Shown here: one piece after another, positions 23,871 through 34,802 of the stretch
Layout: each line of letters opens with the position of its first letter
Position numbering within the stretch: position 1 is the stretch's first letter
Assembly: GCA_003313425.1 (NCBI GenBank)
Contig: NHZP01000008.1
Location: 1-64,000 of the forward strand
Direction of reading: 5' to 3'
DNA length: 64,000 nucleotides
Source: Pseudopyrenochaeta lycopersici
Taxonomy: Eukaryota; Ascomycota; Dothideomycetes; Pleosporales; Pseudopyrenochaetaceae
The notes under the pieces: model-generated
Databases searched by the model: none
What the model was told of the DNA's origin: nothing
What the model saw: only the letters and a program-made list of their open reading frames with translations
Program-made: the position numbers and the translations under genes

Positions 23871-25021
23871 AATCGTCTAGGTTAGTTGTCTTCCTTGTAA
23901 TAGTAGGTTACTCTGGTATCGTGTTCCGCTCGACAGGGAGGATGCAGTATTACTCCCACAGTTCTTGCACGACTACTTTTCCTCTCCCATCGCCCAGGCT
24001 TGAGAGATAATATTGGTTTGAGAGAGGAAACTGCGAATTTTTGGATACAATGTCTTGTCTAGTCCAGAGAAAAAGACATAGGCAGACCCTTTCACTTTGG
24101 CAACAGGCTGGCAACGTGCTAGGCAAACCAAAAAAAAATTGATAGCGCGAGCATATTGGGCGAGCTGAGTGAAGAAAGCCAGGCGGGTGCTGGAGTTCAA
24201 GGTAAACAGCTAAGAGATATTCATTGCAACTCAGGGTCTGCTGATGAAAGACCTCTGAAACTAAGAGAAATCTGTTCTACTGCACTAGTTATTACATTTA
24301 TCGACCACAGGAACAATATGCACTGTGCTGTTCTACAATAACGAAGATATTCGATAGCGCCCTTCTAATCCTTTGTTGATATGCTGATGCTAGGATGAAT
24401 TTGAATTCTTGCATCAGTATCCTAAACGCCCTATCCGTTGGCCCTCGCATCACACACCTAAGTAGGAACTTTACTAACATCTCTAAGCTCTAAAGATTAA
24501 AATTTTAAATACTCCTTGCCCGCTTAATCTCCGTTCGTCCTATTCTCTATTTATGTCTTGTATTTGAGGTGGGTTTGCAGGGGGGTAGTCCTCTGCCACT
24601 GACGGATTAATTCTACTCCGCGGGGCTCGTCCCGCTGAGCCAGCCCCTCCTCCAGATCTCTCCACAATCTATCCCTAAAGTGTGCCTTAACGGATAGTCT
24701 ACTGAAAAACCCCTACCTAGTCCCTAGTCTAAAACGCAGTTCCCCTAACAATTATTCCTGAGTCTAATAAACACTTAATGTGATATCCCTGGAGTTCTCC
24801 CTTCTCTCGCTAAAATGGGTTTATTGCACTTTCCTAACTCCCCGCAATTTATTTTCGGTATATCTGGTCTGTACCCGTGTAACTTATTTGACTAGGCATG
24901 TGATGAGATGAAATGGATAGATTAATGGATCGCGGCCTGCTGTATAATATCTCAGTGCCCACTCCTGCTTGGCTGCTTTAAGTCGCTATTGTCGAGTCAC
25001 ACGTGATATCCTTCGTCTATT
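23871..25021. other. Intergenic spacer between RIP block and GH5 gene
   Basis: Base composition changes sharply to ordinary genic levels at about 23870. Short open frames occur on both strands (23973-24200 minus, 24156-24341 plus) but overlap each other and show no domain, so I do not call them. A TATA-like TATAATAT lies at 24943-24950, about 75 bp before the start codon of the GH5 gene. Confidence 0.45.
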
Positions 25022-26614
25022 ATGTTGTCCGAAACACTTACTGCTTTAGTGCTTCTGGCTGCTAAAGCTACAGCTACAATCTTTTATGCAGGTGTAGCTG
25101 AAAGTGGAGGAGAGTTTGGCGTCTACAGTAGGTAATCATTGTAGTTCAAGAAGACCTTTGCTGATAATAATAGGTAGCACGGCAACTCCTGGCACCGGGC
25201 TTCCTGGCCGATTCGGAGTCGACTACCAGTTCATCAATACCGCAGCCATTGACATCTATGTCGACCAAAATAAGGTTAACTTGTTCCGTGTTGCTTTCCT
25301 TCTGGAGCGCATGTGTCCTTTATCATATGGATTGGGATCGAAGTTCAATGAGACAGTGGGTGTCCCCAAGCGAATTGTAGAACACTCATCTAACAGGCAG
25401 CAGCACTTTCAAGAGTTCGCTGATGCTGTGAACTACATCACTGTCACTAAGGGAGCCTACTGTATCTTGGATCCTCACAACTATATGAGATACAACAACC
25501 CCTCCCAACAACCAATGACAGGAAGTATCATTGGAGATACTTCTGATATTGCTGCTGCTACGACTGTCCAATTCGCGGCTTTCTGGGGCGAACTTGCTGG
25601 AAGATTTAAGTTAAATGAGAAGGTCATCTTTGGGCTAATGAATGAGGTAAGTATTTCAATCTAATCTAAATAACTTTAATAGAGATTTAGAATTAAGTTA
25701 CTCCTAGCCCCATGATATGGACTCTAATCTCGTCTTGGCTAACGATCAAGCGGCAATCAATGCCATTCGCGCTGCTGGTGCCAATCAGCTGTAAGCCATC
25801 CCAATCTTGACCATGCATCTTAGCTAACAAAGGCAGCATTCTCGCACCCGGGAATAGTTGGACGGGAGGTCATTCCTGGACAACTGGCGGCTCCAGTGAA
25901 GTTATGCATAAAATAACTGACCCTGTCAACAACACAGCGATGGATATTCACGAATACCTCGATGTCGACTTCTCAGGCGGCCATTCAGTGTGCTCCCAAG
26001 CCGCAGATACCAACCTTGCAGCTCTTACCACCTGGCTTCAAACCTACGGATTCAAGGCCATGATCACTGAATTTGGTGCAGCAAATGGAACACAGTGTTC
26101 TACTTATATCACAGATATGGTAAAATATATGGCTGCCAATGATGTATATATTGGTTGGACAGCTTGGGCAGCAGGTCCATTCTGGGGAAGCTATTCGCCT
26201 TGCTGCACAGATTCTCAACAATGGGGTTCTCTGGAGCCCGGTAGCAAGGCAGCTGACGGTACTCCGGGTATGTATGAGGGAGTCTGGGTCAAGGGGATTC
26301 AACCACTCTTGCCAAAAACTCTCCAGAAGACTGGTATCTCGAATCTGAAGGGGCCGGGTGGAGTTGTTGGGGGTAGTAGCAGTACCGTTAAGACCATCTC
26401 GAGCACTGTTAAGTCGAGCTCAACTTCCTTACTTAAAGTTACGAGTAGCAGCACGACTAAATCAAGCACTACGAACAGTGCTGCTACGACGAGCTTAGTA
26501 CCCCTCGGTGTACCCCTTTATAGTCAGTGTGGTGGTCAAGACTATCATGGATCTACTGTTTGCTCGTCTGGGACTTGCAAGTACTCGAATCCATGGTACT
26601 CACAATGTCTTTGA
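25022..26614 (+). CDS. GH5 endoglucanase with C-terminal CBM1
   Basis: Predicted secreted endo-beta-1,4-glucanase (464 aa) that would cut cellulose outside the cell. Exons: 25022-25127, 25174-25355, 25401-25646, 25708-25790, 25837-26614; all joins keep frame and each intron has GT..AG. The N-terminus is a signal peptide ([13 protein letters not shown]). Family GH5 blocks follow: [35 protein letters not shown], and the acid/base in GLMNE (Glu178, last codon of exon 3) followed by PHD. The nucleophile lies in MITEFGA (about Glu284), followed by [13 protein letters not shown] Ser/Thr-rich linker (about 370-430) leads to a CBM1 (YSQCGG...WYSQCL). No stop or missing catalytic residue is seen, so it looks functional despite lying between RIP blocks. 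The 45-nt second intron is the least certain, because it has no stop and a multiple-of-three length. Confidence 0.9.
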
Positions 26615-27356
26615 GGAGAAAGATAAGTTTGATAGTATATATATTCTCACTAACATGTGAGGAGTTCTTATACATATTTAGAGTATCGTACAGGCAATTC
26701 ATTGCATGCACTCTATTCTGCCATACTTCCTAAATGTTGAGTGTGGAATAAGAAAAGTCTCTCAAAGAAGAAAGATGCTTCAGCGCCTCTTTTACTTAGT
26801 GTTAAAGGTTAGTGCTTAACGATTTAGAAGTTAGCTATGCGCAAAGGCTTAACACTATAAGAGAATTATTTTACTTAATTTAAAGTCTATAGAAGTGTTA
26901 TAGATTGCAGAGGCTGCGTTATTAGTTACTAAACTATAGGATTACTGTAATTTCTTATTAATATTAGCTTTATAGTCTTATACTGTGTTAGTTCTTAAAA
27001 ATGTAACTTAATAGCTAACTCAGAAGGCTGAATTAAACTTCCTTTTTAAAGGCTTAAATATAACTTTATATACTATAGCTTTTATGTTAAACTAATAGAT
27101 TATACGTTATAATTACTAAAAGGCTATACCTAATATAACTTCTTATTATAACGGATGCTAAGATAGTAACGTTGCAGCTTACTTGTATATTAGACGCAGA
27201 GCCTAATACTAGCAGTTAAGCTAGAATTAATGTAATTTTGGCCATTTTAGCGTAGTAGGGCTCTGCACTACTACACTTAGAGTTATTTATCTAAATGCTT
27301 ATACTATATAAGTATATTAGTAAGTAGTAATACCCTTATCTAGTATCTTATAGCTA
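26615..27356. other. GH5 3' flank passing into RIP-degraded DNA
   Basis: The first 170 bp are normal 3' flank. From about 26790 the sequence becomes TA-rich with RIP-like composition. A short inverted pair (AGTGTTAA near 26798 and TTAACACT near 26850) is present. No gene is seen. Confidence 0.4.
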
Positions 27357-29185
27357 ACGTGAGCGGTAAGCGAAACGCCTAGGTAAGCAAAACGCCTACC
27401 CTACCAAGCTTTATAACTTTACATATTAATAACTTAATCTTATAAAAAGCTACTATAGCTTATAGTAGCTTAAATTAATCCTCTACTTCTACTATATCTT
27501 TCTTATACATACGCTTATTATATTCTACCTCTCTATAAGTTTTATAGTGTTAGATACCCTTTATACTAGCACTTATTTAAGCCCTCTTTATACGTCTTTC
27601 TACCTTAAGTTAGGTATTAACGTCCCTCTAAGTAATTAAGTTCTCTCTCTTCTCCTTTAATAGGGTCCCTCTTTACTAGATCTACTTTTTCTTATACTTT
27701 TTCTACTTAGAAGTAGCTCTATTTACTTACTTAAGACTAGCTACTTTAGCTTCTAGTAATATATATAAGTATACTTTTAATATTAATCCTTTTTTAACTT
27801 ATAATACTATCTTAATAATAGAATTAGGAGAAGAACTCTTATTATTATAAATCCTCTTTATAATTAGTATTATTTAAGCCTCTATCTCCTAAGTATTACT
27901 AAGTATTTTAGGGTGCTAGGGGGTAGGCCCTAGTAGAGGTAGTATTAGCGTATAAGGCTTTACTTTAAGCTTTAATAGTACTACCTCTAGGCTATATAGG
28001 ACTAGGCTAGTTACTTAGAAGCTAGATAGAATATTCTACTATAAGAATAAGGTCTTAAATACCTTCTTAAAGGAAGCTAAGAATACTTTTTTATTAATAT
28101 AAGTAATATAACTATTTACTAAGACCCTAATCTTTTACTAGTATACCTACTTTAATAGTATAAAGTAGCTTATATTAAGTAGCTATAAGATATAAGATAA
28201 ATAAGAAAGTATATAGAGGGTAATTATCTTATTCTCCTTATATAGATCCTAAAAGGTAAGTAAATTATAGCTTTTATAGCTTTTAATTACTAGTAGCTAG
28301 TAACTACTTACTATCTAGGCTACTATATACTAGATAAAGTTCTATAGCTAGGCTAGACTAAGTTTATTATTAGTCTAGCTATTCTTGCTAAGGCTTATAC
28401 GCTAGCCCTTAGATAGATTAGGTAACTAAGACTTATTATAGTTCTTAGCTTTAAAGATAATAAAGAGTAGAATTATTTAGCTTATAGCGTTAATACTAGT
28501 AATTAATATTACCTACTTATAGTTACTAGGTTATATCTCTAGTAGTTAAGTATATCTCTTAGACGTAGTTACTACCTTAATAGACTCTCCTACGCCTATA
28601 GTAAAGCTAGTCTTATTAAAGTTATAAGTATCTTTATCTAAGACGCTATACTTAGCTTTAATATTATATATAAGGTTAAACTAAGAGCTAGTAATAGCTA
28701 GATTACTATATAGGACTCTCTAGTAGTTATATAGCCTACTTAGCTAGGATTTAATCTTAGGCTTATAAGAGATAAAGTTTCTAGCCTATTTTTCTCTTAC
28801 CTAGCTACTACTATAAGTAGCTAGTAACTAATTTACTATCTTATAGAGATATAATAGTATAAGAGTAAATCTTTACGCGTCTAGCTTCCTTATATATTAG
28901 ATAATTATGTCTTCCTTATACTTATTAAGCTTTAATAAGTTAGGTTAGCTATCGCGTTATAAAAGCTTTCTAGTATATTAGTTATAAAGAGTCCTTCTAG
29001 GAATATTATAGACTACTATAGCTTATTAATTACTTAATATTACGTCTTTTTTTATTACTTAGATAGCTAAGATAATTCTATCTTTATAAGGGAGTAATTT
29101 AATATTAAGTTATTAAGATATTGTAGTTAAAGGTAGAAGGAGGTGTAGTCTTAGTAAGAGTAGGCGTTTCGCTTACCGCTTACGT
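27357..29185 (-). mobile_element. Fot1/pogo-type (Tc1/mariner superfamily) transposon, RIP-inactivated
   Basis: Twenty-five-bp terminal inverted repeats beginning ACGTGAGCGGTAAGCG (27357-27381) and its complement (29161-29185) differ at one position. TA flanks both ends (27355-27356 and 29186-29187). The total is 1,829 bp, a usual size for Fot1. The minus strand carries a decayed DDE_1 transposase: an RRDS.PNLLKLNK segment near the DNA-binding region (about 28920-28980), then FNLIYNIKAKYSVLDKDTYN and NFNKTSFTIGVGE at about 28560-28680. In the family this reads NFDETGF, so the first catalytic Asp has become Asn. All visible losses are G-to-A or C-to-T. Confidence 0.85.
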
Positions 29186-29187
29186 TA

Positions 29188-30053
29188 GCTTTTTTAAGAT
29201 GTTTATAATACTTAATTTTTAATAACTTTCTAGTAACGTAAAGTAGCTTATAAAAATTGCGCTTAGTTAAATAAGTAGATAGCTTATCTAAGGGCGTAAA
29301 GTATTACTAGTAGTCACCGCTTATATTATATTATCTTCTAAATATAGTATTATTAATAGCTAAGTGTCTGTATAATTTGCATAGTCTATTTACTTACCTC
29401 TTTTTAAGCTAAAATATAATTACGCTAGCTCTCTATTAGTTTACCTGCTTATGTTTAATTACTACTAATTTCTGTGCTAAAAGCTCTTATTTTAATATAG
29501 TTACGTTAAGTTAGAGGAGTAGTAGTTCTGCGCGTTCACGCGTTGTTATTATAGCACGTGCGTAACGCGAATAAACTTTTATCCTAGTACTGTAGGAGAT
29601 AATGTTCATTACTAACGTAACTAGCAACTAAGCTAGGCAGGTAACTAATTAAAGCACAGTGCTAATAGAGTTATATTTAAGATTTGTTATCTTTTTGCCT
29701 AAGATAGGTAAAACTTATTTTAAGACCTAGATTAATTCTACAACATTTAGACAGATTTATTAGGCTCTACTATACAGAGGTTAAGTATTAACTTGTTATA
29801 CTTAAATATACGTATTTCTATATGAAACCATAAGTTAAAACTTAGTATTCTTTAGCTACTATTGAGAGGAATGTTTGTAAGAAGTCTAGTAAGGAAGATA
29901 TAATATACAAATTTTATAAAAATGGTTATTAGTTAATGTAGAAGAAACCCTAGTGTAAAACCTATCTAGCGTAGTTTACAACATAAAACTTCTATCCTCC
30001 TAGAAAGGTTACGCATTAAAAAGCAAAAAGACTTTTACTTGCTTTGCGGAAGT
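29188..30053. other. AT-rich spacer, no gene
   Basis: RIP-like composition continues to about 29800. A GC-rich near-palindrome (GCGCGTTCACGCG and CGTGCGTAACGCG) lies around 29527-29570. From about 29820 to the stop codon of the ABC transporter the sequence is ordinary 3' flank. Confidence 0.4.
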
Positions 30054-33000
30054 TCAGACTTCTAACTTATTATCACTTCTCCCTGCCTTGTAAAAGCCCT
30101 TTACCTTCTTGACTAGTCCTGGCCCGGAATGTAGATAGAATCCTGCAGTAAAAGCAGCAATATTAAAGGCTGAATAAGCAATCAATAGGCCAAAGTTCCT
30201 CCAACGATCATCGTAAGACATGTTCATGGCAGCCAGATACACATCTGAGACTGCGAATTGGCAGAACTGGCAATCTTGCTTCGCATTTGGATTGTATATC
30301 ACAGCCATGCTCGCATTCGCGAACGCGCCTGCATACTCGCCGCATGTCTGCCCTTGAGGTGGCTGGAAGATGTTCGTCTCGGTAGCGGTGCATCGCACGG
30401 GAACACCATAAGTACCGGTAGACATCATGGCTGATACGAGCCATGTGAATGGGCTAACGTAGTAGGCAAAGTGCCAAAAGTTGACAAGTTGTCGAAGGGG
30501 CTGAAGCACGCCACTAAAAGCTAGAATGAAGGTGTAAAACAGCGTTGTCACCATGGCGGCTGTCTCTGCATTTGGCGAGACAATCGCAATTGCCTGGGAA
30601 AACGTTGCATGGTACACCTGGTAGAGAACGAACACAAGGTACATAAAGGCACCTCGCCCTGCTGGTATATCACGCCACCAACCGACGGGGAAGTACCAGC
30701 AGATAAAACCTAGGCTGGAGATCATGAAGTTGAAAGGAATCTCAACGATTATGTTGGCGGCGACGAAGACGCTCCAGTGATACATGTTCGAGTACCGTTC
30801 GCGGGAGTCGTATATCTTGCGGAGGTCGATGAGTCGGGGTTGGAGGAGGACCATGAGGACGAGGCAGAGGAGCAAGATCATAAAAACCGAGAAAACCTTG
30901 TTCTGTAGGCCTTGAATCGAGTTGGATTCTTTGTAGAAAGTGAAAGCCATGAAAAGTCCGCCCACAACGTTTATGGCTAATTTGCCGTTGATATATCCTG
31001 GTGAGCGCCAATGTTGCATAAAAAGTCGTTTTTGAACAAGAAGGTATTGCTGAAACCATGTTGTCGCGAATTTGCGCTCGATACCCCCTGACCTTTGCCT
31101 AAGATTTGTGACTTTCTGCGATTCAAGGCGCTCAATACGAGCTGTAATCGCTTGCCGCTCTGATGATGTTGCCCAAACTGAAGGCCAATCAAGTGTCGCA
31201 TGCCCTGTAGCACCCGCACCAATTTGTTCAAGCATGTACTCCGCAGGATTTGCGCCTTCGGGGCATCTAGGCGCACCGTAGCCTGCAAAATACTCAATAA
31301 CGTTTCGCGAATCGATACCTAGATCTCCAAAGTAAACTGTTTTACCACCACCGGCTAATAGAAGCAGTCGGTCAAATTGCCCTAATAGAGTGGCGGAGGG
31401 CTGGTGAATGGTACACAGAATGGCCTGACCTGCATTTGCAAGATCTCGGAGTAGCTTGATGATTGACCATGCTGAATGAGAATCGAGCCCAGACGTTGGT
31501 TCATCCACGAAGAGGAGAAGAGATGGCCGCGCGACAAGCTCAAGTCCGATGGTGGTACGTTTTCGCTTCTCCGCGCTGAGGCCTTTTCCAGGTACACCGA
31601 TCACCGCTTCGGCATATTCTTCTAAACCTAGGATGGAGATGACTTTTTCGACATAGGCATGCTTTTCTGGGAGAGGCGTTTCCTGCGGTTGGCGGAGTAA
31701 TGCAGAAAAACGGAAGGCTTCGCGGATCGTCATTTCGGACATATGGATATCCTGTTGTTGTACGTAACCAGTACGTCGCTTAAACGATTCATCCAAAGAA
31801 AGACCATTGATCGTCGCGTTGCCGGTGACGACGCCTGTATCACCAACGCGCTGAGCAAGGACATTTAATAATGTTGTCTTGCCCGCCCCCGATGCACCCA
31901 TAAGTGCTGTGAGTGTCCCTGGCTCAACAAAGCCTTCCACGTCGGACAACAGCCTGCGTGTGCTGCCCTTGATATTTATATCGTAGTTCAAGTGTTTCCA
32001 GGAGAACACATCTTTGCTGTCACCGAGATCTGGAATGCTTTCGCTCCTCTCAATTTTCTCGTCAGGCCCTAACGCGTTGGTGGAACCACACTCTGTATCG
32101 TTCTGACGTTTTGCAGTCGCCCCTACATGATTCTTCCCGAAGATGTACTGAGATGACGTAGAATCGCCGAGTCTTTTGAACTCTGCCGCAGCAGCATAGA
32201 GAATGGTGAAAGTCACGAAGAAAGCGATCGATATCCCAAGGTTCCGCCATACGTTGGCGTAATGGTAGTCTAGTGAAAGACTAATGTAGTCGTCTCCAAG
32301 CACATACAGGTCACCCGGCTTCGCTCCAACAATGGGACAGACCTGATTCGTTGTTCTGGTATCCTCGTAACCAGGACCAGACGGTATCAATTGCTGGCAG
32401 GGCGCGTTTCGTCCGTGAAATTCAATTGCCATTAGCGCTTCGACCGTGTAGTAGATAGGATTGATGTAAGAGATCCATTTGAACCACGGATGCATTGAGG
32501 GTCGAGGAATGACGTAGCCTCCGTACATGGCCAAAGGAAGAACCGATAGCCCTGCCGCAACCAATGCCGCATCCACGGTGTTAGCCAAAGCAGCGACTAT
32601 CCGAAACCAGGCAGTCATCGTGACTGTAGTAAGATAGGTAAAGACCACAAAGAGGAAAAAAGCCCCTGCCTCTCTTTTAAGACCAGCCATAAAGTATACA
32701 ATAACTGTGAAGATCAGAATGTTGAAGATCTTGATAGGATATTGCGAAACCATGGTAGCAAGAGCATCAATATATGGATGATACATGCTGTATAAATGGT
32801 GCTTTTCGACAATTGGTCTTTGAGAGAACTGTGCTGCAACCTCGGCGAAATTGACAATGATATTGAACAAAACGATGAAGAAGATGACGCCGCCTTTGGA
32901 GAAGAATCCGCTTGTTCCTGGGTCGATCTGGTAGAACATTGATCCAATGAGTAGTGGAACTATCATCATCGTCGTTGTGATGGCTAGGAAGTAGGCATAT

Positions 33001-34515
33001 TCGCCTTGGATTCTTTGAATTGCTCGGCGGAACGTCGCGAGGAACTGCATTCCGAGATTAAGAGTGTACGGCGAACGGGTTCTAGTAACAGGGGCTTTCT
33101 CAGCAGATCGCACACTCTTAAAGCGGTCCAGTTCTTGACTCTGTGTTGGCTCTGCTGCATTAGCGTGTTCTTCGATGGCCGTTCTCAGTTCCTGGTAGTT
33201 CGCACTGGCTCTCCATTTATCTTCGAATTCTTTAGCCGTACGTGGAACTTGGTTCTCGAAAGTCTTGCGCACGATTCTAGCGGTCGGATCTGTGACTGAA
33301 ACTAGGAACTCGGCAACGGTCTGGCGTGCAGGGCAGACGAAACCCATGTCTATGAAAAACTTTTTGGCTGCGTGCAACTCGCCAAAAAAGATCTGGTGAC
33401 CTTGATGAAGAAGAAGTACTTTGTCATAGGTGCCGGCAAGTGAGTCGCCAGGTTGGTATAAAGCTGATACAGATACATTGCTTGTAAGATCCGTGGCGAC
33501 GCGCAATGCCCGGGCAAAATCCAAAGAAGTAGAACTGTCCAGGCCCTGCTATAGTCAGCAAACGCTCGCATCTAGTTACTGATGAAGTCATACCTTCGTC
33601 GGATTGTCCCAGCAAGTCACGCAAGCTCTAGTAAGGAGCTGGTGAGCGGTCAGTACTACGAATAACGCAAGCAAGAAGTGGATATGTACGTACCATTTCG
33701 GCGATAGATACTCGGCGTCGCTCGCCTCCAGACACCCCTCGCACAAAGTCGTTGCCCACACGTGTGTGAGCCGCATGATTGAGACCGAATGCTGTTATTA
33801 AGATATCTCTGACCGTCTCAATGTACCGCCGTCGCGAGATACCGTCCATGCGCACATGAGGTGTCTTTGTGCTAGCCGCAAATTCCAGCGTCTGGGAAAC
33901 CGTGAGGTAAGGGAAGTGATGATCGATTGCGTCATTGAAAGCTAGCATGCTACGAAATCGCTCTCGCATGTTCTGCATAGAAATTCCGCTGTAGCTTATA
34001 GACCCACACCATCGTCGATAGCTGTCAACTTGGCCAGAGAGCATCTTCAGCAATGTTGTGCAACCACTACCCGGTGGGCCAAGGACCAATAGCATCTCGC
34101 CAGGTACAAGAAGTCCATCGATATTGTGCAGAATTGGCTTTTCTGGTGGTTTCTTCCAGAGCATTATAACTGAAGAGACGAAGCTAGTAAAGATAGAGAT
34201 CGCGTCCTGTTGCGTGACCCTAGCATTGTCGTCGCCATAGACAGAAACATCTTTCCAGGATAGGGTCACATGTGGCGATAGAGGGCCGGTGCCGTCCTTG
34301 GCTCCTCTTTCGATGGCGGCAGTGAGTGTTCTTTCGAGCGTCCAGTCCGGATCGCGCACATCGAAGGGATCAATTTTACGGGTTGGTTCGTGCGCAGCAT
34401 TGGAAACACGTCGGATGATGCGTGCAACAGTGGTGGAAGATAGAATTTCTTCGTTTGGAGGTGTGCAAGAAGAGGTTGTGTTGGCGTCAGTATCTTCGAC
34501 GGTGTTCAGTGCCAT
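30054..34515 (-). CDS. PDR-type ABCG multidrug transporter
   Basis: Full-size plasma-membrane efflux pump, expected to export drugs, toxins or lipids with ATP. Exons on the minus strand: 34515-33690, 33625-33594, 33545-30054, giving 1,449 aa in frame. Order is NBD1-TMD1-NBD2-TMD2, the PDR layout. NBD1 has GPPGSGCTT (about 146-154), signature VSGGERRRVSIAE (about 261) and CWDNPTKGLD across introns 1 and 2. NBD2 has GASGAGKTT (about 836), the degenerate signature LSAEKRKR (about 941) and LLLFVDEPTSGLD. Each TMD has several hydrophobic segments, and PDR extracellular-loop cysteines are visible in TMD2. The first intron's splice sites are chosen so that EMVPCVTCWDN reads through. An in-frame start 60 nt upstream (34575) is possible. 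It is divergent from the adjacent Zn2Cys6 gene. Confidence 0.9.
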
Positions 34516-34802
34516 GGTTAGCCCGAAGACGCAAGTATAGTGGCGGGATGATAGCAGACCCGGGTTGGCGTCCACCTCTATATGAAGTAATCGCCATCAT
34601 ATTCGGAAATTACATAAAAACTAAGAATTACCAAGAATAATTTGACGTTCGTGTTGTGTGATGTAGTGAGGAATTAGCAGTGAGGGACCCGTTTGAAAGT
34701 GGGTCTGACGTTAGCGCGTCTGCACTTCCTCGGTTCCGAGCTTGCCGTCTCATGTCTTTCCACACCCTCAGAAGTTTGCTCGAGATACACAATGCCGACG
34801 CA
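34516..34802. promoter_or_regulatory. Shared divergent promoter (ABC pump / Zn2Cys6 regulator)
   Basis: Only about 287 bp separate the two start codons. CTATATGA (about 34578-34585) could act as a TATA element for the minus-strand pump. CGGTTCCG at 34731-34738 is an inverted CGG pair of the kind bound by dimeric Zn2Cys6 factors. These are sequence matches only. Confidence 0.45.

Noticed and set aside
23973..24480. Short frames between the RIP block and the GH5 gene
   Set aside because: They overlap on opposite strands and show no motif or splice consensus.
30208..34640. Many short frames on both strands over the ABC transporter
   Set aside because: Overlap the long in-frame PDR reading with clear domains; shadows.
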